64,000 nt of DNA from Oceanidesulfovibrio indonesiensis. Lineage in GTDB: Bacteria > Desulfobacterota > Desulfovibrionia > Desulfovibrionales > Desulfovibrionaceae. Shown piece by piece: positions 63,568 to 64,000 of this stretch; within the stretch, counting starts at the first letter, position 1; each line of letters opens with the position of its first letter. Location of the stretch: NCBI RefSeq assembly GCF_007625075.1, contig NZ_QMIE01000003.1, positions 105,326-169,325 on the forward strand. The letters run 5' to 3'. Under the pieces are notes generated by a model. It ran no database searches, had not been told where the DNA came from, and was given only the letters and a program-made list of their open reading frames with translations. The translations under genes were made by a program, and so were the position numbers.

Positions 63568-63831
63568 TCATGTGGGCAGTTTGAGTTGCTCCGGACCCTT
63601 TTCCTGCTTCTTCCTGGCGGCCGGTCGCTCCGGCCTCGGCGAATCGTCAAACAAAGCGCCGCCACCCTTCGCCGTCCAGTAATGCTCAAGATCCGTCTTG
63701 GAAATCCTGTATTCCTTCCCGATCTTGGCGGCAAAAAGATGCCCGTCCTTGATGGACCGGCGCAACGTTTCAGTATGGCAATTCAGCAGCTCGGCGGCCT
63801 GCTTCAGTGTAAAGACCGTGCGTTCTTCCAT
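63568..63831 (-). CDS. Excisionase-like helix-turn-helix protein
   Basis: The 87-residue protein has a MerR/Xis-type HTH_17 domain: FTLKQAAELLNCHTETLRRSIKDGHLFAAKIGKEYRISKTDLEHY is its full span (about 7-52), followed by a basic, proline-rich tail. Such domains are found in excisionases and in small transcription factors. No integrase or attachment site is in the window, so regulation is more likely than excision. The ribosome site is weak. Confidence 0.83.
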   Translation of the reverse strand: MEERTVFTLKQAAELLNCHTETLRRSIKDGHLFAAKIGKEYRISKTDLEHYWTAKGGGALFDDSPRPERPAARKKQEKGPEQLKLPT

Positions 63832-64000
63832 GCATCCGCTTTGGTAGGTGCGAAACGCCGTACTGTGTTCCTGCGCTCCGCCCTTGAGTCCATACCGATT
63901 ATCAACCGAGCTTTACTTGAACCACTTGGTATCACCCCAAAACAACTACTGTCAACTATAACCCACAATAATCAACATAGGCCAAAAAAAGCTTTGTAAG

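Overview
The window comes from a high-GC Gram-negative bacterium that is most likely a sulfate reducer of the Desulfovibrionaceae. The best evidence is a complete tmc-type transmembrane redox operon (tetrahaem cytochrome c3, CCG iron-sulfur protein, cytochrome-b-like membrane subunit, tryptophan-rich propeller; 8097-11851). Supporting evidence is an archaeal-type class I aldolase, a flagellar hook gene behind a sigma-54 promoter, and very many c-di-GMP and two-component signalling genes. I could not run searches, so family names rest on motifs, length and gene order.

Layout. 1-1557: end of an EAL protein and two small cysteine-containing proteins. 1651-5676: tesA divergent from a ybbA-ybbP ABC pair, the arrangement known from E. 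coli. 5722-6513: an AT-rich HARE-HTH/GIY-YIG gene with a near-consensus promoter, the clearest candidate for transferred DNA. 6734-11851: aldolase and the tmc operon. 11852-12758: long spacer holding a possible cysteine-rich small gene. 12759-17640: TPR protein, HDOD protein and hybrid kinase. 17769-20183: glk-pgl-rpiA sugar-phosphate operon. 20488-27653: pseudo-receiver/TPR protein, glycosyltransferase, small exported proteins, a short GDT1-type membrane protein and an AlgI/AlgJ-like O-acetylation pair. 27782-29525: HD-GYP and NYN proteins. 29694-35173: BMP-type ABC importer (binding protein, ATPase, two permeases) with an embedded phosphoribosyltransferase, probably purine or nucleoside salvage. 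35193-36798: flgE. 37087-41773: receiver, GAF/HD-GYP and EAL-CBS-GGDEF proteins. 42005-44490: ribbon-helix-helix-like protein, zinc-ribbon ParA and a protein with an internal duplication. 44655-54534: an unknown protein, asparagine synthetase, two kinases, an EamA exporter and an FAD oxidoreductase. 54742-60182: three tandem paralogous cysteine-rich lipoproteins leading by a start/stop overlap into moxR-DUF58-transglutaminase. 60305-63831: small genes (bactofilin, STAS, degenerate CI/S24-like repressor, stand-alone CBM48, excisionase-like HTH).

The strongest candidates for something undescribed are the eight-cysteine lipoprotein triplet coupled to the MoxR/transglutaminase genes, the zinc-ribbon ParA with its ribbon-helix-helix-like neighbour, and the HARE/GIY-YIG gene. 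No tRNA, rRNA, CRISPR array, intact insertion sequence or prophage was seen.
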